DNA from: Prochlorococcus sp. AG-402-L18
Lineage (GTDB): Bacteria > Cyanobacteriota > Cyanobacteriia > PCC-6307 > Cyanobiaceae
Direction: 5' to 3'
NCBI GenBank assembly: GCA_003216725.1
Contig: QCIL01000012.1
Span: forward strand, 1 to 41,148
DNA length: 41,148 nt
Shown: positions 33,130-41,148 of the stretch, piece by piece
Layout: the number at the start of each line of letters is the position of its first letter
Numbering within the stretch: position 1 is the first letter of the stretch
Made by a program: the position numbers and the translations under genes
The notes under the pieces: generated by a model
Told to the model about the DNA's origin: nothing
Seen by the model: the letters and a program-made list of their open reading frames with translations, nothing else
Database searches by the model: none

Positions 33130-33592
33130 AAAAATTTTTTGTATAGTTCTTTTCAACTAAATCTTTGAACCTATCAATATTGGTCTGTAATTCGTTTGTA
33201 ACCATTTTGCCTAAAATATTTTCTTCCATAAACCGAGCAATCATTTTTGGTAGTTCATAAGTTATTGCTAAATTTACCGTTGTAATTTGATCAGTTTTAC
33301 TTTCGAAAACTACTGATCCCTCAGTTGGTAAACCTCCTATTGATTTCCATTTAAGTTTGCTTTTTTCAACCCTTTCTGTAATTTGAGCTTTCCATTTAAA
33401 CCTAAAGCCATTTGCAGCTAAAGTCCATTCTGTTAAATCTGGTAACGTATTAGTTTCTTCGTCAAGTGTTTTTACAGATTCAATCCAGCTCATCCAAAGT
33501 GACATTGAGTCTAAATCGCTCCATGTGTCCCATACATTTTCAAGAGGCGCATTAACAACTGTTATTACGTCATGTTTTAGCCAAGTACCCAT
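33122..33592 (-). CDS. SRPBCC (START-like) family protein
   Basis: A 156-aa helix-grip-fold protein, the group often called polyketide cyclase/dehydrase or lipid-binding. Typical parts are VNAPLENVWDTWSDLDSMSLWMSWIESV at the N-terminus (residues 12-39), alternating beta strands, and a long C-terminal helix (LQTNIDRFKDLVE). Such proteins bind hydrophobic ligands. The gene is 3 nt downstream of zds, so it is almost surely cotranscribed with carotenoid desaturation and may bind a carotenoid or lipid; that last step is inference. Confidence 0.85.
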   Translation of the reverse strand: MGTWLKHDVITVVNAPLENVWDTWSDLDSMSLWMSWIESVKTLDEETNTLPDLTEWTLAANGFRFKWKAQITERVEKSKLKWKSIGGLPTEGSVVFESKTDQITTVNLAITYELPKMIARFMEENILGKMVTNELQTNIDRFKDLVEKNYTKNFSN

Positions 33593-33595
33593 GAA

Positions 33596-35050
33596 TTAAC
33601 TTACTGCAAGATTTTTTGCTAATTCGGCTTTCTTCTCTAAAATTGCCGCGGCAGCTAAATGCCCACTCATTGTAGCTCCCTCCATAGAGTCTATATAATC
33701 TTGTTTTGTATAACTACCAGCCATGAAGAAATTAGATATAGATGTTTTTTGATCGGGTCTGAAAGGTTCCATACCAGGAGCTTCTCTATAGAGTGATTGT
33801 GGAATTTGTACCACGTTACTCCAAAGCAATTTAAGGTTTTTTGAGGATGGGAATAGACGGCGAACCTCTTTATCAATTTCTTTTGTAATTCTTTCTGTGG
33901 ATCTTCCCATCCATCTATCGCCAGGAGTTAAAACACATTGGAGAAGCGATCCCATATCTTTTTTTCTATAGTCTACTGGACTTGCTAGTGCTAAATCAGC
34001 AAAACAACTGAAAGAGGCATCAGCAGAATAAAGAAGGTTATCTAGTCCAATTGGTTCGTTTCCAGTATTATCTTTTTGCAATTCAGTAACCCAACCGTCA
34101 TATCTTAATTGGATTGTGGCAACAGCTACAGCTCTAAGTTTTTTTAAACCTTCAAATTCTTTAAATTGATACCATTCTTTTGGAATTATTTTTTTTATTC
34201 CAGGAACATCACAGGCAGCTAGAAATTTATCTGCAAACACTGCCTTAATTCCTTCAGGAGAAGATATTTTTAATTGATTTACTAAATAAGAGGAAGATTC
34301 CTTTTCATAAATGATTTCTTCTACCTTATGGTTAAGATGTATTTTTGCTCCTTTGTTTGTGATGTAGTCGACGATAGGTTGCGTTAACCACTTATGTGGG
34401 GAACCTTTTAAAAGATTAAGTTTTGAGGCTTCTGTTTTTGAAGCAAACATCATGAATATAGTTAGCATGCATCTTGCTGAAATATCTTTGCAATTAATAA
34501 AACCTAATGCATATGCGATAGGATCCCACATTCTTTCTAAACTTTTTTCACTTCCACCATGGTTTAAAAACCATTCTTTAAAACTAATTCTATCTAGATC
34601 TCTAATTATTTTCATTGCGCCTTCATAGTCTATCAATCCTCTAACTATTGGACTTGTCCCTAAAGCTAAGGCATTTCTGAACTTATCTATCCAAGTAAGT
34701 TGTTCGGTGGTAAAAAAAGCTTTAAGTCCGTTAAATGGAGCACCTAAAGGGAATCTGAAGTCTAAAGATTTTAAATTACCACCATTATTGATAAATAGAT
34801 GAGTATGATCTTTCGGGAGTAAATTGTCTAGAGCTCCCACTTTTTTCATTAATTTAAAAAGATTTGCATAATTGTAAAAAAATACATGTAAACCCATTTC
34901 TATGTGGTTGCCATTCTTATCTTCCCAACTTCCCACTTTACCTCCCCAAAATGACCTGCTCTCGTAAATTTCTACTTCGTGGCCTTCATCAACTAAATTG
35001 ACTGCTGCTGTAAGACCAGCTAAACCAGAACCAACTATTGCAATTTTCAC
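33596..35050 (-). CDS. zds: Zeta-carotene desaturase (plant/cyanobacterial CrtQ/ZDS type)
   Basis: FAD-dependent desaturase converting zeta-carotene to lycopene via neurosporene in the plant-type carotenoid pathway. At residues 4-30 is the dinucleotide motif [15 protein letters not shown] followed by HEVEIYESR and [29 protein letters not shown] distinguishes ZDS from phytoene desaturase. The C-terminus has [23 protein letters not shown], the second FAD-binding part. Length 484 aa is standard. Divergent from the SufA-like gene. Confidence 0.94.
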   Translation of the reverse strand: MKIAIVGSGLAGLTAAVNLVDEGHEVEIYESRSFWGGKVGSWEDKNGNHIEMGLHVFFYNYANLFKLMKKVGALDNLLPKDHTHLFINNGGNLKSLDFRFPLGAPFNGLKAFFTTEQLTWIDKFRNALALGTSPIVRGLIDYEGAMKIIRDLDRISFKEWFLNHGGSEKSLERMWDPIAYALGFINCKDISARCMLTIFMMFASKTEASKLNLLKGSPHKWLTQPIVDYITNKGAKIHLNHKVEEIIYEKESSSYLVNQLKISSPEGIKAVFADKFLAACDVPGIKKIIPKEWYQFKEFEGLKKLRAVAVATIQLRYDGWVTELQKDNTGNEPIGLDNLLYSADASFSCFADLALASPVDYRKKDMGSLLQCVLTPGDRWMGRSTERITKEIDKEVRRLFPSSKNLKLLWSNVVQIPQSLYREAPGMEPFRPDQKTSISNFFMAGSYTKQDYIDSMEGATMSGHLAAAAILEKKAELAKNLAVS

Positions 35051-35149
35051 TTTTTCTTAGAATTATAACAAATCAAGTTTGGATAACGTTTGTTCTATGC
35101 ATCCTATCGATTAAGTTTTTATATTATAAATAGTAGAAATCCCTTGTTT

Positions 35150-35542
35150 ATGGAAAATGTAGAAGTTAAACAGGAAATTAAAAATTCTGATGATGGCAAA
35201 GGTATCTTAATTACGAATGATGCTATAGAACAAATTTCAAATTTATTGAAGGGCCAAAGTGATAAAAAAGCACTAAGGGTAGGAGTAAGATCTGGCGGTT
35301 GTAGTGGGATGAGTTATACGATGGATTTTATAGGAACTGATGAAATAAATCCTGATGATAAAGTTTATGATTATTCATTAAAAGCTGATCAAAGGTTTCA
35401 AGTAGTTTGTGATCCTAAAAGTCTTTTATATATTTATGGAATGCAGTTAGATTTTAGTAAGGAATTAATTGGAGGTGGCTTTAATTTTGTAAACCCCAAT
35501 GCCTCTCAAACTTGCGGTTGTGGAAGCTCTTTTGCAGTTTAA
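35150..35542 (+). CDS. Iron-sulfur assembly protein (HesB/IscA/SufA family)
   Basis: A-type Fe-S carrier. Start chosen at ATG 35150 (MENVEVKQEI), giving 130 aa; the longer frame upstream begins at 35090 with a sequence unlike the family. ILITNDAIEQISNLL opens the fold. The three conserved cysteines are present: Cys51 in SGGCSGM, and Cys122 and Cys124 in TCGCGSSF. FVNPNASQTCGCG is the family's C-terminal signature. Probably supplies clusters to photosystem I or other Fe-S proteins. Followed 6 nt later by the TPR gene. Confidence 0.9.
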   Translation: MENVEVKQEIKNSDDGKGILITNDAIEQISNLLKGQSDKKALRVGVRSGGCSGMSYTMDFIGTDEINPDDKVYDYSLKADQRFQVVCDPKSLLYIYGMQLDFSKELIGGGFNFVNPNASQTCGCGSSFAV

Positions 35543-35548
35543 TAAATA

Positions 35549-35977
35549 ATGAATAACGAAATTAATCCCATCGAAGAGGATTTTAATGCAGCTTTATCAA
35601 GATATAAAGCAGGGCAAGATTTAATTCCAATCGTTCAAGATTTTCAAAAAATTATACAGCAAATTCCAAATCATTTTGCTGCTTGGACTTGTTTATCATG
35701 GCTTCAATTACTTTTGAAAAATAATGAAGAAGCTTTGTCAGCTGCCAGACAAGCTGTTCGATTAAATCAGCAAGATCCACAAGCAAGAATGAATTTGTCT
35801 TTAGCTCTTTTGGCTACTAATAATAAAGGTGTTAGGGATCATATTGAGTTAATAAAAAAAATGTCTATGATGATTCCAGATGTGAAAAGTGAGTTGAAAG
35901 AATCTGTTGAAGACGGATTAAGTAGATATCCAGATTGGCCTGAGTTAACCAAAGTAAAAAAATGGTTGGAATTTTAA
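35549..35977 (+). CDS. TPR-repeat protein (142 aa)
   Basis: An all-helical protein with two to three tetratricopeptide repeats. They run over PIVQDFQKIIQQIPNHFAAW, CLSWLQLLLKNNEEALSAARQAVRLNQQDPQAR and MNLSLALLATNN, with the usual W/A/Y/A/P spacing. TPRs mediate protein binding; the partner is unknown. No signal or membrane segment. It sits between the SufA-like gene (6 nt) and the LpxB-like gene (1 nt), so it is probably part of one plus-strand transcript. Confidence 0.85.
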   Translation: MNNEINPIEEDFNAALSRYKAGQDLIPIVQDFQKIIQQIPNHFAAWTCLSWLQLLLKNNEEALSAARQAVRLNQQDPQARMNLSLALLATNNKGVRDHIELIKKMSMMIPDVKSELKESVEDGLSRYPDWPELTKVKKWLEF

Positions 35978-35978
35978 A

Positions 35979-37181
35979 TTGTTTAAGATTTTAATTTTAA
36001 GTAATGGGCATGGAGAAGATCTATCTGGCAGTCTAATAGCTAAACAATTCATAAAAAGTGGTTATTCTGTTCATGCTTTGCCAATTGTTGGTATGGGAAA
36101 CCATTACGAAAAAGAAAAAATTAAGATTATCGGTAAAACTAAGGAATTTAGAACTGGAGGAATTGGTTATAATTCTCTTAAGGGAAGACTTACTGAGATA
36201 TTAGGAGGAGAAATATTTTATCTTCTAAAAAGATTATATTTAACTTTTAAAATTAAAAAAAAATATGATTATTTTTTTGTAGTTGGAGATATTGTGCCAG
36301 TTTTTTTTGCATGGGTTTGTAAGAAAGATTTTTTTATATATCTAGTTGCTTATTCCAGCCATTATGAAGGGAAGTTGAAATTACCATGGCCTTCTAAATT
36401 GTTCTTGCTCTCACAAAAAGCAAAAAAAATATATACAAGAGATTCCCTTACAGCTAATGATTTAACATTGCAATTAAAAAAGAAAGTGTCTTTTTTAGGC
36501 AACCCATTTATGGATAAGTTTTTTCCTAGAAACAAAGAATTAAATAAAGATGAATTTAGTATTGGATTATTTCCAGGAAGTAGATTCCCTGAGATTTTAG
36601 ATAATTTTGTTTTGATTTTAGAGGTATTAGAGGTAATGTCAGATTTAAGATATTTTCAAAAAATTCAGTTTAATTTTGCAATAGTTAATGCTCTATCTTC
36701 ATCAAAAATAAAGGAGATATTTCAAAAAAGAGGATGGTTCAAAATAGAAAATATAAAAGATAATAATCTCTTGAAATTCCAATATAAATTTTTAGAAGTG
36801 AATATATATTGGAATAATTTTGAAAAAATATTATTGAAAAGTAGATGCTGTATTAGCATGGCAGGAACAGCAGCAGAGCAAGCGATTGGATTAGGAAAAC
36901 CAGTTATTCAGATTGAAGGTAAAGGTCCACAATTTACAAAAACTTTTGCAGAAGCGCAAAGACGTTTGTTGGGAAAATATGTTTTTTGTGCCAGTAATTA
37001 TAAAGACAAAAATGATCAAATCAATCAGACAATTAAATTGATCATAAAAATAATTTACCTGATACAGCTAAATAAGAAGTTTATGATTTCATGTAATGCA
37101 AATGCTAAAAAAAGACTGGGTGAAAACAAAGCTTGTCTTAAAATGGTTGATGATATGAATAATGTTATAAAAAATGAGTAA
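35979..37181 (+). CDS. Lipid-A-disaccharide synthase-related protein (LpxB-like, TIGR03492 group)
   Basis: A 400-aa GT-B-like protein with a TTG start. Signatures are ILILSNGHGEDLSG at the N-terminus, FRTGGIGYNSL, the FFVVGDIVPVFFAW segment and YSSHYEG. The C-terminal half has IGLFPGSRFPEIL and SMAGTAAEQAIGLGKPVIQIEGKGPQ, the nucleotide-sugar site region of LpxB/MurG-like enzymes. Cyanobacterial members are distant from true LpxB and Prochlorococcus makes a simplified lipid A, so the acceptor is unknown. The start is 1 nt after the TPR gene. Its end overlaps the next small gene by 8 nt. Confidence 0.85.
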   Translation: MFKILILSNGHGEDLSGSLIAKQFIKSGYSVHALPIVGMGNHYEKEKIKIIGKTKEFRTGGIGYNSLKGRLTEILGGEIFYLLKRLYLTFKIKKKYDYFFVVGDIVPVFFAWVCKKDFFIYLVAYSSHYEGKLKLPWPSKLFLLSQKAKKIYTRDSLTANDLTLQLKKKVSFLGNPFMDKFFPRNKELNKDEFSIGLFPGSRFPEILDNFVLILEVLEVMSDLRYFQKIQFNFAIVNALSSSKIKEIFQKRGWFKIENIKDNNLLKFQYKFLEVNIYWNNFEKILLKSRCCISMAGTAAEQAIGLGKPVIQIEGKGPQFTKTFAEAQRRLLGKYVFCASNYKDKNDQINQTIKLIIKIIYLIQLNKKFMISCNANAKKRLGENKACLKMVDDMNNVIKNE

Positions 37182-37443
37182 GGAGAATAATCAAAATAAG
37201 TTAAAACAAATTATCGATAATTTGTTATTAATAAATTTATTTATAGTCATTTTTTTTGCAATATTTTTTATTTTTGCAATCATCATGCAATTTAATGGGA
37301 TATTTATTTTTATTAATTTTATTCAGATAGTTTGGAATCCTCTTGTAGTTCCATTGATAACAATTCTTATTATTGGTGCTTTAGTAAACGGTATTAATTC
37401 TTGGTTGAGGCGTAAATTGCTTTCTCAAGAAGAGGATATTTAA
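37174..37443 (+). CDS. Small two-helix membrane protein (89 aa)
   Basis: Short charged N-terminus (MSKENNQNKLKQIIDN), one very hydrophobic helix (about residues 17-40, ILINLFIVIFFAIFFIF type), a linker, a second helix (about 50-70, VVPLITILIIGALVNG) and a basic/acidic tail (WLRRKLLSQEEDI). No family recognised. It starts inside the end of the LpxB-like gene (8 nt overlap), so it is coupled. Its last 50 nt overlap the end of the convergent TIGR01777 gene, an unusually long coding overlap for this genome. Confidence 0.7.
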   Translation: MSKENNQNKLKQIIDNLLLINLFIVIFFAIFFIFAIIMQFNGIFIFINFIQIVWNPLVVPLITILIIGALVNGINSWLRRKLLSQEEDI

Positions 37444-38320
37444 AATTATAATTTTTGATTTTACTGCTAATTACTTTTTGTCCTTCTAAAACAACTTTCG
37501 CTCCATCTCCTAACAATATTTTTAAAACCGCTCCAGGCACTGGAAGTAAATTAGGTCTATTGAGACATTTGCCTAAAGTCTGAGAAAATTCTCTCATTAA
37601 TACTGGATTTGGTGCAACAGCATTAAATACTCCTGAATACTTTTTATCAACTAATGCTTGAATAATTAATGCACATAAATCAGTTCTATGAATCCAACTC
37701 ATCCATTGCTTACCATCTCCAATTGGTCCACCTAATCCAACTTTAAATATAGGGAGCATTTTTCCTAATGCTCCTCCGTCTTTCTCTAGAACAATTCCAA
37801 TTCTAAAAATAACTAACCTTGAGAAAAATGGTTTTTCAGCGGCGACTGCTTCCCATTTTTTGCAAAGATTAGATAAAAAATCTTTTCCTCCAGGACTATT
37901 TTCAGTGAATTCACTAGAAAAACTTGTACCGTAATAACCTATAGCTGATCCATTAATAATGACTTTTGGGTTTATTTTTAAATTTTTAAGGGTCTTCATC
38001 ATAAATTTCGTTGTGTTAATACGACTATTTTCTATCTCCTGTTTTTGTTCAGAAGTCCATTTTTTTTCTGCTATGGGTTCTCCCATTAAGTTAATAATTC
38101 CATCTGTCTCCCTTAAAATATTTAGAAGATTTTCGTTATTCCAGTTCTTTTCTTTTGATAAATCTATTTGAAAAAATTTAAACTTATTGAAATCTAAATC
38201 AAGCTTTAATTTACTAATGGGTTTTCTACTTACAATGTATATTTCGTGATTTTCATTGAGTAGTGTTGGTACTAATTCTTTACCAACAAATCCAGTGCAG
38301 CCAAGTAGTAAAAGACGCAT
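37394..38320 (-). CDS. TIGR01777-family NAD(P)-binding epimerase (YfcH/SDR39U1-like)
   Basis: A 308-aa atypical short-chain dehydrogenase, often mis-annotated 'cell division inhibitor SulA'. The N-terminal nucleotide motif LLLGCTGFVGKEL is followed by IINLMGEPIAEKKW, NGSAIGYYGTSF (YYG catalytic region), FRIGIVLEKDGGALGKMLPIF and WMSWIHRTDLC. The DUF1731 C-terminus has FNAVAPNPVLMREFSQTLG and VLEGQKVISSK. Plant homologues act in chloroplast division, but the bacterial role is unsettled. Divergent from ndhO. Confidence 0.93.
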   Translation of the reverse strand: MRLLLLGCTGFVGKELVPTLLNENHEIYIVSRKPISKLKLDLDFNKFKFFQIDLSKEKNWNNENLLNILRETDGIINLMGEPIAEKKWTSEQKQEIENSRINTTKFMMKTLKNLKINPKVIINGSAIGYYGTSFSSEFTENSPGGKDFLSNLCKKWEAVAAEKPFFSRLVIFRIGIVLEKDGGALGKMLPIFKVGLGGPIGDGKQWMSWIHRTDLCALIIQALVDKKYSGVFNAVAPNPVLMREFSQTLGKCLNRPNLLPVPGAVLKILLGDGAKVVLEGQKVISSKIKNYNFKYPLLEKAIYASTKN

Positions 38321-38420
38321 ATCTTATAGAAGTTTATCATTTAAGGCTATTAAATTTTTTAGACATTTGTAATTATTATTCCGGTATAAATTTTTTCAAT
38401 AGTTTTCAAAGAAGTTTTTG

Positions 38421-38426
38421 TATAAT
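38421..38426 (+). promoter_or_regulatory. Consensus -10 box upstream of ndhO
   Basis: A perfect TATAAT lies 30 nt upstream of the ndhO ATG at 38456, which would leave a short 5' leader of about 20 nt. No convincing -35 is visible. A second, weaker TATAAA lies at about 38385. Confidence 0.4.
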
Positions 38427-38455
38427 TGATTTCAGATAACTTTCTTGAATTTATT

Positions 38456-38698
38456 ATGACAGATTCTATCCCTAAAAAACCTCTTAAGAAAGGAAATTTA
38501 GTTTATGTGGATAATAATCTTTATATAAAAAGTGTTGAATCAAAAGCTAGTGACGTAGATTTGCCAGATTATATTTTTGAAGGACCAGGAGAAATTTTAA
38601 GTATTAAAGATGAATATGCTCAAGTTAGGTGGAGACGACCAGTTCCAGATGTGTGGTTTAAACTTGATCAATTAAAAGAATACCAAACTTCAGAATAG
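38456..38698 (+). CDS. ndhO: NAD(P)H-quinone oxidoreductase subunit O (NDH-1)
   Basis: Oxygenic-photosynthesis-specific subunit at the ferredoxin side of the thylakoid NDH-1 complex, used in cyclic electron flow and respiration. The 80-aa protein (start ATG 38456, MTDSIPKKPLKKG) matches NdhO: KKGNLVYVDNNLYIKSVESKASD, YIFEGPGEIL, then EYAQVRWRRPVPDVWFKLDQL. An upstream in-frame ATG at 38426 would add ten residues not found in the family and overlaps the -10 box. It ends 4 nt from the convergent DnaJ-like gene. Confidence 0.95.
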   Translation: MTDSIPKKPLKKGNLVYVDNNLYIKSVESKASDVDLPDYIFEGPGEILSIKDEYAQVRWRRPVPDVWFKLDQLKEYQTSE

Positions 38699-38702
38699 AT
38701 TT

Positions 38703-39380
38703 TTAAGAAATCTTATTTTTTTTCTCATAATTCATTTTTAATTGTATCCTTTTTGCTTCCTTCATCATTTCTTTACCGTCAAACAAATAATCATCTACGT
38801 AACCTTGCGTATATCTGTCTAACTCTATTAAAGAATCTTTCACCTGAGAAAAACAATGATAAAGATCCAAACCTATTGAAGAAATAGAATGTGGTACTTT
38901 TTTAGAATTATAAATTTTGTCTACTTTATCTATTTTTTTTTGGGAAAGACTAATATAAATACAAAAATTTTTCATTAGTTTGTCATCATAAGGATCAGCT
39001 GATAATTGCTTTAGTTCACTATTTAAAGGTTTTATTATTTGAGAAATCACTCTATTAATTGGCTGATAAATATCTTTTATCCAAGTTTCTACTTCTTTAT
39101 CTTTGATTGAAGAGCTGTATTTTTTTAAATTAATTTTCTCTTCCCATTGTTCATTTAGATTTGTAGATGCTTGGTTCGAAGAAAGTAATTTTTTATCATA
39201 TGTTGCTTTTTTTTGAGGATCATTAAGAGTTTCCCAAGCAGTTTGTATTGCAAGAAATCTATCTTTCTGTCCTCCTGCATCAGGATGATGTTTTTTTACT
39301 AATTTACGATAAGAAGATTTAATTTCTTTCATGTTTGCATTCTCTTTTAAACCTAATTCTTGATAAAAATTAATAGTCAT
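38703..39380 (-). CDS. J-domain (DnaJ-like) protein (225 aa)
   Basis: The N-terminal 65 residues form a J domain with FYQELGL, the HPD motif at 32-34 (KKHHPDAGG) that stimulates Hsp70 ATPase, and AWETLNDPQKKATYDK. The remainder has no zinc-finger or substrate-binding domain of full DnaJ and is a helical, lysine-rich cyanobacterial extension, so it is a type III J protein with unknown client. Its start overlaps the cysK stop by 4 nt, implying cotranscription with cysteine synthesis. Confidence 0.88.
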   Translation of the reverse strand: MTINFYQELGLKENANMKEIKSSYRKLVKKHHPDAGGQKDRFLAIQTAWETLNDPQKKATYDKKLLSSNQASTNLNEQWEEKINLKKYSSSIKDKEVETWIKDIYQPINRVISQIIKPLNSELKQLSADPYDDKLMKNFCIYISLSQKKIDKVDKIYNSKKVPHSISSIGLDLYHCFSQVKDSLIELDRYTQGYVDDYLFDGKEMMKEAKRIQLKMNYEKKNKIS

Positions 39381-40345
39381 AAATATCCGTCTTTTCTAGC
39401 TTCAATTGAAGTATTAGATTCAAACATTGCCGTAGATAAATATCTTTCTCCAAAACTTGGAAGAATCACAACTAATCTTTTTTTGTTAAGTTCTTCTCTT
39501 TGACCAATTTTGATAGTAGCTGCTAATGCTGCCCCACTACTTATACCTGATAATAATCCCTCAAGTCTGGCTAATAATCTTCCAAAATAGAATGCTTCAT
39601 CATCATCTATTTTTATAATTTCATCAATTAATTCAGTATTAAGAACTTTTGGTATAAAGCCCGCTCCAATTCCCTGAATAGAATGAGGACCTGCTTTTTC
39701 TCCTGAGATGACAGCACTTTTTTTTGGCTCTACAGCATATATTTTGCATTTAGGATTGACTCTCTTAAAAAAACGAGCACAACCTGTTATTGTTCCTCCT
39801 GTTCCTACACCTGTGACTAATCCATCTAGATTATGGTTTGTTTGATTCCAAATTTCTCGCGCAGTTGTTTTTTCATGGATTTCAGGATTTGCGAGGTTTT
39901 CAAATTGATTAAATTGAAAGCTATTTCTAATAGATGTTGATAATTCATTTGCTAAATTTAAGGCTCCTTGCATTCCCTCTTTGCCAGGGGTTAGTTGCAG
40001 TTCTGCTCCATAAGCTCTTAACATTGCGCGTCTCTCAATACTCATAGTATCTGGCATTGTTAAGATTAGTTTGTAACCTTTTGCAGCAGCAACCATTGCT
40101 AAGGCAATCCCGGTATTGCCACTAGTAGCCTCAATTAATACAGTTTTACTTGGTGATATTAACCCCTCTTTTTCAGCTGAATTCAACATCGAGTAAGCAA
40201 TACGATCTTTTACTGATGCTGAGGGATTAAAACTCTCTAATTTTCCTATTATTTCTGGAAAACAATTACAATGTCTTCTAATACGTTCTAATTTGACTAA
40301 AGGTGTGTTTCCAACTAGAGAAGTAATATCACTTGGTATATCCAT
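39377..40345 (-). CDS. cysK: Cysteine synthase (O-acetylserine sulfhydrylase A)
   Basis: PLP enzyme making L-cysteine from O-acetylserine and sulfide. The lysine that forms the Schiff base is Lys46 in PSASVKDRIA. The substrate loop TSGNTGIALA follows, then the PLP-phosphate loop GTGGTITG and the pyrimidine-contact serine in SGISSGAA. Length 322 aa is standard. It completes the sulfur branch begun by cysH at 4713-5435. A 15-bp hairpin-forming repeat lies only 8 nt upstream of its ATG. The DnaJ-like gene overlaps its stop by 4 nt. Confidence 0.95.
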   Translation of the reverse strand: MDIPSDITSLVGNTPLVKLERIRRHCNCFPEIIGKLESFNPSASVKDRIAYSMLNSAEKEGLISPSKTVLIEATSGNTGIALAMVAAAKGYKLILTMPDTMSIERRAMLRAYGAELQLTPGKEGMQGALNLANELSTSIRNSFQFNQFENLANPEIHEKTTAREIWNQTNHNLDGLVTGVGTGGTITGCARFFKRVNPKCKIYAVEPKKSAVISGEKAGPHSIQGIGAGFIPKVLNTELIDEIIKIDDDEAFYFGRLLARLEGLLSGISSGAALAATIKIGQREELNKKRLVVILPSFGERYLSTAMFESNTSIEARKDGYL

Positions 40346-40353
40346 GAAAAAAG

Positions 40354-40368
40354 TTCAACAAAGTTGAA
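40354..40368 (-). promoter_or_regulatory. Hairpin in the cysK leader, followed by a U-run
   Basis: TTCAAC-AAA-GTTGAA forms a perfect 6-bp stem with 3-nt loop. In the cysK transcript the stem is followed by CUUUUUUC and then the AUG, a terminator-like order directly at the start codon. It could be an operator, an attenuator or chance. Confidence 0.35.
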
Positions 40369-40502
40369 AACTATTTTTATTATTGTAGATAAAAATATCT
40401 CTCTTTAATACAAAATTTTTTAAATGAACTTAATTTTAAACCAACTTCTTAGAAAAGATTGTTATATAGTTGATTTATAGTTTTGAATTTACAACAAATT
40501 TT

Positions 40503-40772
40503 ATGTATTCTCTAGAAATAAGTCTTAGATATTCTCCTTTCCCGCTATCTATTCAGAAGAAGAGTTATGAGGATGTTAAAAAAAACTATGATGAAATCAA
40601 AAATGCCATTATTGGTCATAATCAAGATTCATTTATTATTGAATTAAAGTGCGACAAAGTTCAAGATAAATTGATAGCTATTAATACTAAAGAAATTATT
40701 GCTGTACAAATATACGAAAAATCTTCAGTAGCTGGCGGTTCAAAAAGACCCGGTTTTTCACTGGATTTATGA
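40503..40772 (+). CDS. UPF0367-family protein (89 aa)
   Basis: Start set at ATG 40503 (MYSLEISLRYSPFPLSIQKK). The family (UPF0367, found across cyanobacteria) is recognised by 'L.yspfPLSvQrK..edA...Y..i..ai', then elELtCek..dKkiAv and EI.AVQiyEKSg, and a Gly/Arg/Pro-rich tail; all are visible here. Soluble, function unknown. Its TGA stop overlaps the ATG of the ABC ATPase gene (ATGA), so the two are translationally coupled. A 33-nt upstream extension of the frame is possible but lacks family similarity. Confidence 0.83.
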   Translation: MYSLEISLRYSPFPLSIQKKSYEDVKKNYDEIKNAIIGHNQDSFIIELKCDKVQDKLIAINTKEIIAVQIYEKSSVAGGSKRPGFSLDL

Positions 40773-41148
40773 AAATTAAAATTGATGATTCTTCGCCAAA
40801 GAAAATACCAAATATAACTTTTAAAAATGTTAGTTTTTTATGGCCTGGAAAAATTAAGTATTTAATAAAAAATTGTAGTTTTTCAATAAATAATACGGGA
40901 CTATGGATGATTGTTGGAAAAAATGGAAGTGGAAAAAGTACTTTATTTAAGCTTATTAATGGTATTCTCAAACCAAGTAGAGGATCCATATACAGTTTGG
41001 CAAATATGGGGATGGTTTTTCAAAATCCTGACCACCAAATATTAATGCCAAGCTGCAAAAGTGAACTTCTGATAAATATTAATCAAAAATTAAATCAAGC
41101 AGAAATAGAAAGTAAAATAGCTAATGTGCTAGATAAAGTTGGATTGAG
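40769..41148 (+). CDS. ABC transporter ATP-binding protein, CbiO/ECF-like (partial, 3' end outside window)
   Basis: The first 126 codons are present. After a short polar N-terminus come the ABC beta strands (ITFKNVSFLWPG), Walker A GKNGSGKST and the Q-loop VFQNPDHQILM. The 'QNPD.Q' Q-loop is characteristic of cobalt/energy-coupling-factor (CbiO, EcfA) ATPases and related cyanobacterial/chloroplast proteins. Signature and Walker B lie beyond the window. Substrate unknown. It begins in overlap with the UPF0367 gene (ATGA). Confidence 0.85.
   Translation, partial: MKIKIDDSSPKKIPNITFKNVSFLWPGKIKYLIKNCSFSINNTGLWMIVGKNGSGKSTLFKLINGILKPSRGSIYSLANMGMVFQNPDHQILMPSCKSELLININQKLNQAEIESKIANVLDKVGL

Noticed and set aside
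1..41148. tRNA, rRNA, CRISPR array, insertion sequence or prophage genes
   Set aside because: I looked through the spacers and found no cloverleaf-like segment, regularly spaced repeats, transposase or integrase. All large frames are accounted for by housekeeping genes.

Overview
The window is a very AT-rich, gene-dense cyanobacterial chromosome segment. It carries oxygenic-photosynthesis genes (petL, ndhO, a CRR7 homologue, a high-light-inducible protein, zeta-carotene desaturase) and many short proteins typical of picocyanobacteria. Low GC, minimal spacers, few Shine-Dalgarno sequences and several GTG/TTG starts point to a high-light-adapted Prochlorococcus, probably close to strains AS9601/MIT9301. 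That placement rests on recognition of protein families, not on a search. I see no tRNA, rRNA, insertion sequence, phage gene or CRISPR array. The region looks like vertically inherited core genome.

Layout. 1-5435: a small membrane protein, phosphoglucomutase, the AAA+ ATPase RarA, peroxiredoxin Q, then a minus-strand pair, cysH (sulfate assimilation) and coaX (type III pantothenate kinase). 5531-10717: a plus-strand ion/redox cluster of type II NADH dehydrogenase, a DASS permease with two internal RCK-C domains, KtrB and KtrA. 10718-11898: a ribbon-helix-helix regulator divergent from two small genes, one Nif11-leader-like, with an inverted repeat over the promoter. 11956-16025: ABC-F ATPase, a four-cysteine microprotein, HtrA protease, a DUF2973 protein, a conserved 127-aa protein and a 48-aa Hlip. 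16052-21034: a minus-strand run of zinc-ribbon membrane protein, BrkB-like protein, inositol-monophosphatase-like enzyme, TolC-like channel and a cyanobacterial Fe-S/PDZ protein. 21217-24579: a DUF3120 protein, nadB and a VKOR-thioredoxin fusion. 24686-29406: rimO, petL, a DUF4346 protein, a COG3146 acyltransferase-like protein, a RibD-like reductase and a tandem PTPS protein.

29457-41148: aroK, CRR7-like, a DUF6816-like exported protein, glutathione S-transferase, a DUF751/Ycf33-like protein, rbfA, hemD, an SRPBCC protein and zds, then a SufA/HesB-type scaffold, a TPR protein, an LpxB-related protein, a small membrane protein, a TIGR01777 epimerase, ndhO, a DnaJ-domain protein, cysK, a UPF0367 protein and the start of a CbiO-like ABC ATPase cut by the window edge.

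Functional themes are photosynthetic electron flow (petL, ndhO, CRR7-like, NDH-2, Hlip, zds), sulfur and redox (cysH, cysK, peroxiredoxin Q, VKOR-Trx, GST, SufA-like), K+/anion transport (DASS-KtrB-KtrA) and cofactor synthesis (coaX, nadB, hemD, PTPS/RibD-like). No known defence system or biosynthetic cluster is visible. The best candidates for something undescribed are the RHH/operator/small-protein locus (10718-11747), the tandem PTPS protein whose first domain has lost its active-site histidine, and a pair of look-alike inverted repeats in two divergent spacers (15026-15060 and 21144-21180).
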